Part shown: positions 17,606 through 24,924 of the stretch, in pieces | How the letters are laid out: each line of letters opens with the position of its first letter | How positions within the stretch are numbered: the first letter of the stretch is position 1 | Origin: Oscillospiraceae bacterium | GTDB taxonomy: Bacteria > Bacillota > Clostridia > Oscillospirales > CAG-272 | Direction of reading: 5' to 3' | Length of the DNA stretch: 42,371 nt | Assembly (NCBI GenBank): GCA_015064285.1 | Contig: SVSN01000018.1 | Span: 1 to 42,371 of the forward strand | Translations under genes and position numbers: made by a program | Notes under the pieces: model-generated | Told to the model about the DNA's origin: nothing | Seen by the model: the letters and a program-made list of their open reading frames with translations, nothing else | Databases searched by the model: none

Positions 17606-17640
17606 GGCTTTTTTGAAAAAAAGCCTGGCAAAAAACTTTA
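17606..17640. repeat. Dispersed hairpin repeat, copy 1
   Basis: The hairpin GGCTTTTTTGAAAAAAAGCC is followed by a GGCAAAAAACTTTA segment. A second copy lies at 36728-36762 in the same orientation, again upstream of a minus-strand start codon. Read from the minus strand, both present a T-run before the hairpin. Confidence 0.65.
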
Positions 17641-17724
17641 AACATGGGTATTTGCAGGATATAGTTACTGCAATTCCATGTGCCACTAACTATTGTATAT
17701 CCAAGACACAAGAAATAGTGAAGT

Positions 17725-17817
17725 GATGCTCGCCCACTCAAGTTTCTTGAGTGAGACCAAGCCTGCTCGCCGCAGATTGTTTTTGATTGCATGATTTAGT
17801 TAATCATCGGTTACTTA
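17725..17817. repeat. Non-coding repeat element, short copy
   Basis: The segment GCCCACTCAAGTTTCTTGAG and, about 60 bases on, AATCATCGGTTACTTA both occur in inverted orientation in the 33825-34045 spacer. There they lie farther apart and enclose a palindromic repeat. This looks like two members of one non-coding element family, with an insertion or deletion between them. Confidence 0.5.
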
Positions 17818-17828
17818 TTTCTTATCTC

Positions 17829-18308
17829 TTAATTCTCCGCCAGAGCAGCCAGCTCGTTTCCCGTGAGGCGGTAGGTGGTCCATTCATCCATGGCAACCGC
17901 ACCCAGCCGTTTATAGAATTCGATACTGGGGGTGTTCCAGTCCAGACAGCTCCATTCCAGCCGGCCGTATCCGCCATCTGCGGCTTCCGCTGCCAGGGTC
18001 TTCATCAGGGTCAGACCGATGCCGCGGCCCCGGTACTGGGGCAGAACAAATAGATCCTCCAGCCAGATACCGGCGCGGCCCAGAAAGGTGGAGAAATTGA
18101 AGCAGTACAGGGTAAATCCGGCAGGCTCTCCATCACAAAAAGCCAGGTTGACCTTTGCCTTTTCCTTTGTGAAGATCCAGTCGGTCAGCAGTTCTTGTGT
18201 GGCGACGACCTGATCTTCCATGTGTTCGTATTCGGCCAGTGCGCGGATGAAGGAGAGAATCAGGGGAATATCTTCCGGCTGTGCGGGGCGGATTCGGATA
18301 TCGGACAT
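17829..18308 (-). CDS. GNAT family N-acetyltransferase
   Basis: The 159-residue single-domain product starts IRIRPAQPEDIPLILSFIRALAEYEHMEDQV. It has the acetyl-CoA-binding motif PQYRGRGIGLTLMKTLAAEA (about residues 90-109) followed by LEWSCLDWNTPSIEFYKRLGA. The pattern is that of the spermine/spermidine and diamine N1-acetyltransferase branch of the GNAT superfamily. The substrate may be a polyamine or a thialysine-like amine, but this is inference. The stop codon is followed directly by a purine-rich heptamer tract. A TTGCAA-18-TATACT promoter precedes the gene. Confidence 0.88.
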   Translation of the reverse strand: MSDIRIRPAQPEDIPLILSFIRALAEYEHMEDQVVATQELLTDWIFTKEKAKVNLAFCDGEPAGFTLYCFNFSTFLGRAGIWLEDLFVLPQYRGRGIGLTLMKTLAAEAADGGYGRLEWSCLDWNTPSIEFYKRLGAVAMDEWTTYRLTGNELAALAEN

Positions 18309-18337
18309 GGTGATCGTTCCTTTTTCGTTTTTCTTTC

Positions 18338-18367
18338 AGTATAACACAGCTTCCCGTATTTTTGCAA
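18338..18367 (-). promoter_or_regulatory. Promoter of the GNAT gene
   Basis: On the minus strand TTGCAA (18367-18362) and TATACT (18343-18338) are 18 bases apart, about 30 bases before the start codon. Confidence 0.55.
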
Positions 18368-18466
18368 TGGTTTCCGGTACATTTTCATAACGGAAATCCA
18401 AATCCGGTTTGAAAATCGGACAATCCGACAGAGAAACGGATGAAATACCGTAAAATTCACATTCTG

Positions 18467-18498
18467 TTCACACGCGGCGGAAATCCGTATGCTACAAT
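18467..18498 (+). promoter_or_regulatory. Promoter of the ABC exporter operon
   Basis: An extended -10 (TGCTACAAT, with TACAAT at 18493-18498) follows a TTCACA (18467-18472), but the spacer of 20 bases is long, so the -10 with its TG is the stronger evidence. Transcription from here would produce a leader of about 185 bases before the ATG at 18689. Confidence 0.5.
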
Positions 18499-18504
18499 AA
18501 AATC

Positions 18505-18688
18505 CCATTCGCTCCTCTCACAGGCGAAAGACCGAGCGCACCCCGCATGTCGGACCGTCCGATCCCCCCGCGGCAGGCATTTATCCCTCCGGCATCTCGG
18601 AGTTGCAGAGATCACCGGCGGTATGTGCTCTTCTGCGGTGATCGTTTTTTCGTATTTGCGTGAAACAAAGAGGGGGTATTTTTTATTT
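18505..18688 (+). promoter_or_regulatory. Structured leader of the ABC exporter operon, possible attenuator or riboswitch
   Basis: The leader contains successive possible stems: CGCTC/GAGCG (18510-18538 region), TCGGA/TCCGA (18550-18562), CTCCG/CGGAG (18587-18602) and ATCTC/GAGAT (18595-18613). It then has a terminator-like hairpin with a T-run at 18610-18650, about 40 bases before the start codon. The CTCCG/CGGAG and ATCTC/GAGAT stems cannot form at the same time, and the latter overlaps the terminator's left arm, as expected of a switch. I could not match it to a known riboswitch class. A role in premature termination is inference. Confidence 0.5.
18610..18650 (+). terminator. Intrinsic terminator inside the ABC operon leader
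   Basis: GATCACCG (18610-18617) pairs perfectly with CGGTGATC (18636-18643) and is followed by GTTTTTT. The hairpin lies after the promoter and before the coding region, so it could control read-through into the exporter genes. Confidence 0.7.
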
Positions 18689-19675
18689 ATGATCGAACTG
18701 CATCATATCTCCAAAACCTTCCGTGTGGCCAGACGGAACGCCGGGATGCGGGAAGCTGTAAAGGCGTTTTTTCGCCGGGAATATACGGAAATCCGTGCGC
18801 TGGACGACGTATCCTTTACCATCGGTGACGGCGAAATGGTAGGCTACATCGGCCCCAACGGCGCCGGAAAAAGTTCCACCATCAAAATCATGTCGGGAAT
18901 TCTGCACCCGGACATGGACAAGGGCACCTGTGTAATCGACGGACTGGTGCCCTGGAAGAACCGGAAAGAACACGTGCGGCACATCGGCGTTGTCTTCGGC
19001 CAGCGGTCACAGCTGTGGTGGGATGTGCCGGTGCTGGACTCCTACGAGCTGATCCGGGACATCTACCAGATCGACAAACCGGTGTACCGGCGGAATCTGG
19101 AGGAGCTGACCGAATGTCTGCAGATCGGTGAGATCCTGCGTACACCGGTCAGACAGCTGTCCCTGGGGCAGAGAATGCGCTGTGAAATCGGTGCATCCCT
19201 GCTCCACGACCCGAAGATTCTGTTTCTGGACGAACCGACCATCGGTCTGGATGCGGTGTCCAAGATTGCCGTGCGGGACTTTATCCGCCGCCGGAACCGG
19301 GAGCATGGCACTACCGTGATTCTGACCACCCACGATATGCAGGATATCGAAGCCCTGACGGAACGGATCCTCCTGATCGGCAAGGGACGGATTCTGCTGG
19401 ACGGATCTCTCAGTGAACTGAAAAGCCGCCATTCCGGTGTACGGAAGATCACGGTATCCCACAGCGGCAGCGATGTGCCGGAGAAGCTGCCCGCCGGGAT
19501 TGTCTGCACGGAAAACCAGCCGGGGCAGGCCTCCTTTGCAGTAGATACGGCGGCAGTGGGCGTGTCGGAAGCCATCGGTATGCTGTCGGGTCTTCTGGAA
19601 ATCACGGATCTGTCTGTGGCGGGTGCCACGGCGGAGGAACTGGTGGTTTCCCTGTATGAGGAGTTTGCCATATGA
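18689..19675 (+). CDS. ABC-2 type exporter, ATP-binding subunit
   Basis: From the ATG at 18689 the product is 328 residues and starts MIELHHISKTFRV. The nucleotide-binding domain has Walker A GPNGAGKSS at residues 55-63, the signature LSLGQ at 157-161, Walker B ILFLDEP with the glutamate at 182, and the switch histidine in TTHDM at 215. A C-terminal regulatory-like domain of about 90 residues follows. It powers the two permeases encoded directly after it. An upstream in-frame extension to 18440 covers the leader RNA and is not coding. The AGGGGG site is slightly far (about 12 bases) from the ATG. The substrate is unknown; relatives are annotated for multidrug or polysaccharide export. Confidence 0.9.
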   Translation: MIELHHISKTFRVARRNAGMREAVKAFFRREYTEIRALDDVSFTIGDGEMVGYIGPNGAGKSSTIKIMSGILHPDMDKGTCVIDGLVPWKNRKEHVRHIGVVFGQRSQLWWDVPVLDSYELIRDIYQIDKPVYRRNLEELTECLQIGEILRTPVRQLSLGQRMRCEIGASLLHDPKILFLDEPTIGLDAVSKIAVRDFIRRRNREHGTTVILTTHDMQDIEALTERILLIGKGRILLDGSLSELKSRHSGVRKITVSHSGSDVPEKLPAGIVCTENQPGQASFAVDTAAVGVSEAIGMLSGLLEITDLSVAGATAEELVVSLYEEFAI

Positions 19676-20508
19676 ATGCTGTGAATGCTTCTCCGGTATC
19701 CGGCATCCGCAAATATGCCACCTATTTCCGGATCCGGTTTACCTCCGGTCTGCAGTACCGTGCGGCGGCTGCGGCAGGGGTGGCGACCCAGTTTGCCTGG
19801 GGCTTTCTGACCGTACTGCTGTACAAGGCGTTCTGGGAGGCAGATCCGGCGTCCTTCCCCATGGGAATTGCCCAGGTGACCTCCTATCTGTGGCTCAGAC
19901 AGGCCTTTCTGGCCATGTTCAACAGCTGGACGGTGGACAATACCATTCTCTCCGACATCACCGGCGGGAACATTGCTTATGAGCTGATCCGGCCCATGAA
20001 TCTGTATGCCCTGTGGTATACCAAAAACATTTCCATGCGGGCAGCCAATGTGACCCTGCGGTTTCTGCCCGTCCTGATCGTGGCATCGCTGGTTCCCGCT
20101 CCCTACGGGATGGGACTGCCTGCCGATGTTCCCGCGGCGCTTGGGTTTGTGCTGACCATGATTCTGGGGGCACTGGTGACCTGCGCGATGGTTATGTTCA
20201 TCTACATATTTACCTTTTTCACCATGCAGCCCATGGGGGTACGGATGGTGTTCAATGCCGTAACGGAATTCTGTTCCGGGGATCTGGTGCCTCTGCCCTT
20301 TTTCCCGCCGGCACTGGCTGCTTTTCTGGAATACACGCCTTTTGCGTCCATGGCCAATGTGCCGTTCCGGATCTACAGCGGGCATATCGCCGGGTGGGAC
20401 ATCCTCCGGTGTGCGGGACTGCAGCTGTTCTGGCTGGCGGTTCTGGTATTCCTCGGCTGTCTGATGATGAAAAAAGCCCTGAAACGGGCAGTGATACAGG
20501 GAGGCTGA
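19672..20508 (+). CDS. ABC-2 family permease, first subunit
   Basis: The 278-residue product is a polytopic membrane protein with about six hydrophobic segments (for example 35-55, 75-95, 125-150, 155-185 and 240-265). It overlaps the ATPase gene by 4 bases (ATGA). The region FLAMFNSWTVDNTILSDITGGNIAYELIRPMNLYALWY matches the ABC-2/DUF990 permease family, in which two such proteins accompany one ATPase. It would form half of the membrane channel. The stop codon is 5 bases before the second permease. Confidence 0.87.
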   Translation: MNAVNASPVSGIRKYATYFRIRFTSGLQYRAAAAAGVATQFAWGFLTVLLYKAFWEADPASFPMGIAQVTSYLWLRQAFLAMFNSWTVDNTILSDITGGNIAYELIRPMNLYALWYTKNISMRAANVTLRFLPVLIVASLVPAPYGMGLPADVPAALGFVLTMILGALVTCAMVMFIYIFTFFTMQPMGVRMVFNAVTEFCSGDLVPLPFFPPALAAFLEYTPFASMANVPFRIYSGHIAGWDILRCAGLQLFWLAVLVFLGCLMMKKALKRAVIQGG

Positions 20509-20513
20509 GCGGG

Positions 20514-21290
20514 ATGAAACTATATCTTCACTATCTCTCCATCCACCTACGGGCCCAGATGCAGTACAAAACCTCGTTTCTTCTGACGGTTCTGGGACAG
20601 TTTGTGGGATCTTTCACCTTCCTTCTGTCCATTCTGTTTCTGATGAACCGGTTCCATACCATAAGAGGCTTCACCACGGCCCAGGTACTGCTGTGCTTCG
20701 GCGTGGTGCTGATGGCGTTTTCCATTGCAGAATGTTTCTTCCGTGGTTTTGACTCCTTTGCGGGCACCATCTCCGGCGGCCAGTTCGACCGGATTCTGGT
20801 CAGACCCCGGAGCGAGGTTCTGCTGACCCTTTGCTCCAAGGCGGAGCTGTCCCGGATCGGCAGGTTTGCCCAGGCGGCGCTGGTCTTTGCCTATGCCATC
20901 CCAAGCAGCGGTGTCCATTGGACATGGGACAAAATCCTGACCCTTATATTCATGGTTGTCTCGGGCGTGGCGCTGTTTTCCGGACTGTTCGTAATCTACG
21001 CGGCCATCTGCTTTTTCACAACGGAAGGGCTGGAGTTTATGAACATCTTCACCGACGGCGGCCGGGAATTCGGGTCCTACCCCATTGCAGTATACGGCGA
21101 ACGGGTACTGAAATTCTTCACCTTTGTTGTACCGCTGGCGCTGGTGCAGTACTACCCGTTTCTGTATCTGGTGGATCAGGCAGAGCACCGCTGGTACGCC
21201 CTGACCCCGCTGGCAGCATGGCTGTTTCTGATCCCCTGTGCAATCCTCTGGAAAGTGGGTCTGCGCCACTATAAATCCACGGGATCGTAA
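20514..21290 (+). CDS. ABC-2 family permease, second subunit
   Basis: From the ATG at 20514 (GGAGG 9 bases upstream) the product is 258 residues and starts MKLYLHYLSIHLRAQMQYKTSF. It has about six hydrophobic segments and the DUF990-like stretch FFRGFDSFAGTISGGQFDRILVRPRSEVLLTL, parallel to the first permease. The longer frame reaching back to 20013 only overlaps the first permease gene and is not the true start. It completes a three-gene exporter (ATPase plus two permeases) that ends at a strong terminator. Confidence 0.87.
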   Translation: MKLYLHYLSIHLRAQMQYKTSFLLTVLGQFVGSFTFLLSILFLMNRFHTIRGFTTAQVLLCFGVVLMAFSIAECFFRGFDSFAGTISGGQFDRILVRPRSEVLLTLCSKAELSRIGRFAQAALVFAYAIPSSGVHWTWDKILTLIFMVVSGVALFSGLFVIYAAICFFTTEGLEFMNIFTDGGREFGSYPIAVYGERVLKFFTFVVPLALVQYYPFLYLVDQAEHRWYALTPLAAWLFLIPCAILWKVGLRHYKSTGS

Positions 21291-21334
21291 AAAATTCCGG
21301 CGGTTCATGCGGAAAACAGACATGCGAGATCCTG

Positions 21335-21399
21335 AAAAAAAGCTGACCGGACGTCACGGATCCGATGACTGCGGATTCTGCCGTTCTGTCAGCTTTTTT
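21335..21399 (+). terminator. Terminator of the ABC exporter operon
   Basis: AAAAAAGCTGAC pairs with GTCAGCTTTTTT across a structured loop that contains a smaller GTCA/TGAC hairpin. It closes the exporter operon just upstream of the azlC promoter. Confidence 0.85.
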
Positions 21400-21400
21400 C

Positions 21401-21429
21401 TTGACAGCGTACCTGTCCCGGTATATAAT
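21401..21429 (+). promoter_or_regulatory. Perfect sigma-A promoter of azlCD
   Basis: TTGACA (21401-21406), a 17-base spacer and TATAAT (21424-21429) match the consensus exactly, 41 bases before the azlC start codon. Confidence 0.85.
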
Positions 21430-21470
21430 AACAGGGAATACTCTGTATTTTTCAGGCAAAAGGATATAGT

Positions 21471-22223
21471 ATGACGAACGAAACGAAATCCGATCTGCGC
21501 CGGGCGGCTGCGGCCACACTGCCGGTGCTGACGGGATATGTGGTGCTTGGCATGGGATTCGGCGTGATTCTCCAGTCCCGGGGGTATGGTGTACTCTGGG
21601 CGCTGGCCATGAGCGTGTTTATCTATGCCGGTTCCATGCAGTACGTTGCCATTGATCTGCTGACCGGCGGCGCCTCACTTTTCGCTATGGCGCTGACCAC
21701 CCTTGCCGTCAACGCGCGCCATCTGTTCTACGGCATTTCCATGGTGGACCGGTACCGGGAAATGAAGCCGAAACCTTTTCTGATCTTTACGCTGACCGAT
21801 GAAACCTATTCCCTGGTCTGTTCCGATACAGGCCTGGAGGGGATTCATAACCGGAATCGGTATTTTTTCTGCGTATCTCTGCTTAATTATCTGTACTGGA
21901 TCACCGGCAGTGTCATCGGGAGCCTTCTGGGTTCTGTACTGCCTTTTTCCACCGAAGGAATCGACTTTGCCCTGACGGCTCTGTTTCTGACGGTATTCGT
22001 GGAGCAGTGGCTGAACACCAAGAACCATACAGCCGCCCTTGTGGGAATCGCCGCATCGGTGCTCTGCCTGGTGCTCATCGGGCCGGAGAATTTCCTGATC
22101 CCTGCCATGCTGCTGATCACCCTGGCGCTGACCATGCTGCAAAAACAGTCCGGCATTACAAACGAACCGGCGCCGGACAAATCTGCAGAAATGCCGGACG
22201 GGGGAGGTGCGGATCATGACTGA
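21471..22223 (+). CDS. azlC: AzlC-type branched-chain amino acid exporter, large subunit
   Basis: The 250-residue product matches AzlC throughout: LPVLTGYVVLGMGFGVILQSRGYG, MSVFIYAGSMQYVAIDLL, TLAVNARHLFYGISMVDRYR and LTDETYSLVC. It has about five to six membrane segments. With AzlD it exports branched-chain amino acids or their analogues across the cytoplasmic membrane. The hydrophilic C-terminus (after about residue 230) overlaps the azlD start by 8 bases, which suggests coupled translation. There is no azlB-like regulator gene next to it. Confidence 0.95.
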   Translation: MTNETKSDLRRAAAATLPVLTGYVVLGMGFGVILQSRGYGVLWALAMSVFIYAGSMQYVAIDLLTGGASLFAMALTTLAVNARHLFYGISMVDRYREMKPKPFLIFTLTDETYSLVCSDTGLEGIHNRNRYFFCVSLLNYLYWITGSVIGSLLGSVLPFSTEGIDFALTALFLTVFVEQWLNTKNHTAALVGIAASVLCLVLIGPENFLIPAMLLITLALTMLQKQSGITNEPAPDKSAEMPDGGGADHD

Positions 22224-22542
22224 GCTTCACACTGTGCTGCTGGTGGCAGTGGCCTCGGTGGTAACGATTCTGCTCCGGTTTCTCCCTTTTGCCATATTCT
22301 CCGGCAGACGGAATACACCTGCCTTTGTGGTATATCTGGGTAAGGTGCTCCCCTACGCCATTATGGGCATGCTGGTGGTTTTCTGCCTGAAAGGGGTATC
22401 GCTGACCGCCGCTCCCCACGGCATTCCGGAAGCCGTCGCCTGTATTCTGGTGGTGCTTCTGCACATCTGGAAACGGAATACCCTGATCAGCATCCTGGGC
22501 GGCACGGTATGTTATATGCTGCTGGTACAGCTGGTGTTTTGA
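22216..22542 (+). CDS. azlD: AzlD-type small subunit
   Basis: From the ATG at 22216, with GGGGAGG 8 bases upstream, the product is 108 residues; a GTG 9 bases earlier is less likely because it overlaps that site. Three to four membrane segments and the segments VVTILLRFLPFAIF, YLGKVLPYAIMGMLVVFCL and GTVCYMLLVQLVF match AzlD. It is the obligate small partner of AzlC. A heptamer tract and terminator follow the stop codon. Confidence 0.93.
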   Translation: MTELHTVLLVAVASVVTILLRFLPFAIFSGRRNTPAFVVYLGKVLPYAIMGMLVVFCLKGVSLTAAPHGIPEAVACILVVLLHIWKRNTLISILGGTVCYMLLVQLVF

Positions 22543-22570
22543 AAAGGTAAGAAGTAAGATATAAGAAATA

Positions 22571-22604
22571 AGAAGTATACAGGCGGCTGTATGCTTCTTT
22601 TTTT
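22571..22604 (+). terminator. Terminator after azlCD
   Basis: AGAAGTATACAG pairs with CTGTATGCTTCT (one mismatch) around a 4-base loop, followed by a run of T residues. The stem is continuous with the purine-rich heptamer tract that starts at the azlD stop. Confidence 0.85.
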
Positions 22605-22729
22605 CCGTAAGGTCAGACAGATGCACATACCTCTTACATCTGACTTCTTACCTCTTACTTCTTTTTTGTATTTCCCCTCTTTTCCCAATAAAAAACCTGA
22701 AATTCATGCAAAATTTTACATTCCTCCCG

Positions 22730-22758
22730 TTGACCCCGGAAGGGAAATGTTATATAAT
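22730..22758 (+). promoter_or_regulatory. Promoter of the IscU-like/GGGtGRT operon
   Basis: TTGACC (22730-22735) and TATAAT (22753-22758) are separated by 17 bases, about 57 bases before the first start codon. Near-consensus, matching the strongly biased codon use of the genes. Confidence 0.8.
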
Positions 22759-22815
22759 ATAAGCTGTGAGCAAAATACCACAGTATGAGCAATCATCATA
22801 AAGGAGAATATCACT

Positions 22816-23517
22816 ATGGCCAATATTCAGTATTCCCATGAAGTGGAACAGATGTGTTGTGTTGCCAAGGGTCCCAAGCACGGTCCCGCTCCGATTCCGG
22901 AAGAAGGCAAATGGATTCAGGCAAAGGAAATCACCGACATTTCCGCCTATACCCACGGTGTGGGCTGGTGTGCCCCTCAGCAGGGCGCCTGCAAGCTGTC
23001 CCTGAACGTGAAGGACGGTATCATCGAAGAAGCACTGGTGGAAACCATCGGCTGCTCCGGTATGACCCACTCCGCCGCTATGGCCGCTGAAATCCTGCCC
23101 GGCAAGACTCTGCTGGAAGCACTGAACACCGACCTGGTATGCGACGCCATCAACACCGCTATGCGTGAACTGTTCCTACAGATCGTATACGGCCGTTCTC
23201 AGTCTGCTTTCTCCGAAGGCGGTCTGGTAGTTGGCGCCGGCATGGAAGACCTGGGTAAGGGCGAACGTTCCATGGTTGGTACTATGTACGGTACCAAGGC
23301 AAAGGGCGTACGTTACCTGGAAATGACCGAAGGTTACTGCACCAGAATGGCTCTGGACGAAGACAACCAGGTTATCGGTTACGAATTTGTTTCCCTGGGC
23401 AAGATGACCGACTTCATCAAGAAGGGCATGGAACCCAACGAAGCATACGAAAAGTCCAAGGGTACTTACGGCCGTTTTGCAGACGCTGTGAAGTACATCG
23501 ACCCGCGTAAGGAATAA
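22816..23517 (+). CDS. IscU/NifU-like iron-sulfur scaffold-type protein paired with GGGtGRT protein
   Basis: The 233-residue product has an IscU/NifU-N-like core. Cysteines 52 and 59 lie in GWCAPQQGACKL, cysteine 80 in ETIGCSGMTHSAAMAAE, and cysteine 109 in TDLVCDAI; the phrase VKDGIIEEALVETIGCSG aligns well with IscU. A CC pair sits at 14-15 and about 100 residues follow the core. Such proteins are annotated as iron-sulfur assembly scaffolds, but this form always seems to be encoded with a GGGtGRT protein, so it may be a dedicated partner and not a general scaffold. Codons are strongly biased and AGGAG precedes the ATG. Two stop codons in a row end the gene. Confidence 0.85.
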   Translation: MANIQYSHEVEQMCCVAKGPKHGPAPIPEEGKWIQAKEITDISAYTHGVGWCAPQQGACKLSLNVKDGIIEEALVETIGCSGMTHSAAMAAEILPGKTLLEALNTDLVCDAINTAMRELFLQIVYGRSQSAFSEGGLVVGAGMEDLGKGERSMVGTMYGTKAKGVRYLEMTEGYCTRMALDEDNQVIGYEFVSLGKMTDFIKKGMEPNEAYEKSKGTYGRFADAVKYIDPRKE

Positions 23518-23535
23518 TAGAGGAGGTAGGTAAGA

Positions 23536-24534
23536 ATGGCTAAGTTTGAAGGTTACGAAAGACGCGAGGCGAAAATTCTCGCTTGTCTGAAAGAATACGG
23601 CATTTCCTCTATTGACGAATGCAAGGAAATCTGCGACGCCAAGGGTATCGACCCCTACAAGATCGTAGAAGAAACCCAGCCCATCTGCTTTGAAAACGCA
23701 AAGTGGGCCTACACCGTAGGCGCTGCCATCGCAATCAAGAAGGGCTGCACCAAGGCTTCCGACGCCGCTGCCGCTATCGGTATCGGTCTGCAGGCATTCT
23801 GCATTCCCGGTTCCGTTGCCGAAAACCGCAAGGTAGGTCTGGGCCACGGTAACCTGGGCGCTATGCTGCTGTCCGATGAAACCGACTGCTTCTGCTTCCT
23901 GGCCGGCCACGAATCCTTTGCCGCTGCCGAAGGCGCTATCAAGATCGCTCTGAACGCAAACAAGGTTCGCAACAAGCCCCTGCGCGTTATCCTGAACGGT
24001 CTGGGCAAGGACGCCGCCATGATCATCTCCCGCATCAACGGCTTCACCTACGTAGAAACCGAATTCGATCCCTACACAGAAGAAGTTAAGGTTGTATACG
24101 AAAAGGCATACTCCAACGGCCCCAGAGCTGACGTTAAGTGCTACGGTTCCGATAACGTTCCGGAAGGCGTTGCCATCATGATTCTGGAAAATGTTGGCGT
24201 ATCCATCACCGGTAACTCCACCAACCCCACCAGATTCCAGCACCCCGTTGCAGGTACCTACAAGAAGTGGTGCAATGAAAACGGCAGACAGTACTTCTCC
24301 GTTGCATCCGGCGGCGGTACCGGCCGTACCCTGCATCCCGACAACATGGCAGCAGGTCCCGCTTCCTACGGTATGACCGACACCATGGGCCGTATGCACT
24401 CCGACGCACAGTTCGCAGGTTCCTCCTCCGTTCCGGCTCACGTAGAAATGATGGGTCTGATCGGCGCAGGCAACAACCCCATGGTTGGTATGACCGTTGC
24501 TGTAGCTGTTGCTGTAGAAGAAGCAAGCAAGTAA
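23536..24534 (+). CDS. GGGtGRT family protein of unknown function
   Basis: The 332-residue product contains the name-giving motif GGGTGRT at residues 259-265 (context SGGGTGRTLHPDNM). Other strongly conserved-looking segments are GLGHGNLGAMLL, CFCFLAGHESFAAAEGAIKIA and TGNSTNPTRFQHP. Cysteines at 28, 33, 51, 71, 89, 118 and 120 could bind metal or an iron-sulfur cluster. It lies 18 bases after the IscU-like gene with an AGGAGG site, and the two share one promoter and terminator. The family is common in anaerobic Firmicutes and its function is not established. A redox or metallocentre role is inferred only from the partner gene. Confidence 0.9.
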   Translation: MAKFEGYERREAKILACLKEYGISSIDECKEICDAKGIDPYKIVEETQPICFENAKWAYTVGAAIAIKKGCTKASDAAAAIGIGLQAFCIPGSVAENRKVGLGHGNLGAMLLSDETDCFCFLAGHESFAAAEGAIKIALNANKVRNKPLRVILNGLGKDAAMIISRINGFTYVETEFDPYTEEVKVVYEKAYSNGPRADVKCYGSDNVPEGVAIMILENVGVSITGNSTNPTRFQHPVAGTYKKWCNENGRQYFSVASGGGTGRTLHPDNMAAGPASYGMTDTMGRMHSDAQFAGSSSVPAHVEMMGLIGAGNNPMVGMTVAVAVAVEEASK

Positions 24535-24549
24535 TAGAATTCAACATAG

Positions 24550-24584
24550 AAAAAGTCAGGCGCAGGAATGTGTCTGACTTTTTT
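24550..24584 (+). terminator. Terminator of the GGGtGRT operon
   Basis: AAAAAGTCAG pairs with CTGACTTTTTT across a 14-base loop, 15 bases after the GGGtGRT stop codon. The A-run lets it also act on the minus-strand fragment ending at 24589. Confidence 0.85.
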
Positions 24585-24588
24585 CTGT

Positions 24589-24903
24589 CTATTCATCTTT
24601 ATCCTGCATATGCATCCGTGCATGGACGCTGTCACGAATCTTTCGTCTGCCAAGGTATAGCCCGATGCCCCAGCCGAGGAAAAATACAAGGATGGAAAGC
24701 AGTGTCTTCGGGATCGGATGCCATGTGAAAACCAGCAGAATTTCCAGCGGAACAGATGCAGATAACGTTTTGGCGGAAGACAGGAGCATCGTGCGTTTTT
24801 CTTCATAAGTCAGGATTACATCATTATTTTCCGGATAGTTCATGGTATCGGGAGCATCCTGACTGTGAAAGATCAGAATCATAATGACACTTCCTATAGC
24901 CAT
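24589..24903 (-). pseudogene. Small membrane protein, probably 5'-truncated
   Basis: The frame ends at 24589 and reads as a coherent protein only back to about 24930. It has a hydrophobic segment (SLTPLFMAIGSVIMILIF), a polar loop with NYPENNDVILTYEEKR, a second hydrophobic region (about 38 residues, with a Pro-Ile-Pro break) and a basic tail. A possible ATG at 24903 would cut into the first membrane segment and has no ribosome-binding site. Farther upstream the frame runs antisense to the dockerin fragment, so the real N-terminus seems lost. I do not recognise the family. An intact 104-residue gene is a less likely alternative. Confidence 0.5.
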
Positions 24904-24924
24904 GAACAGCGGTGTGAGCGAAGC

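Larger units (their letters stand above)
17544..17828. other. Spacer with dispersed repeats, no gene seen
   Basis: This 285-base spacer between two minus-strand genes holds a hairpin repeat (17606-17640), an inverted repeat CACTCAAG/CTTGAGTG (17734-17752), a segment shared in inverted orientation with 33825-33840, and the purine-rich tract after the GNAT stop codon. No open frame with a start signal was found. Confidence 0.6.

Noticed and set aside
15051-17726. Very long plus-strand open frame (891 codons) opposite the GH106-like gene
   Set aside because: It is antisense to a convincing enzyme gene, has no start signal, and its composition is that of an out-of-frame reading. The same applies to long antisense frames over the solute-binding protein (12969-14660), GH38 (39394-41880) and GH20 (30932-32605).
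18505-18650. Match of the leader to known riboswitches (guanidine-I, NiCo, ZTP, TPP, glycine, T-box)
   Set aside because: The conserved words of these classes, such as the T-box AGGGTGGNACC or the TPP CTGAGA, were not found. It is left as an unassigned leader.
20013-21290. A 425-codon permease gene starting at 20013
   Set aside because: The first half overlaps the preceding permease out of frame; the ATG at 20514 with GGAGG and a membrane-protein start is better supported.
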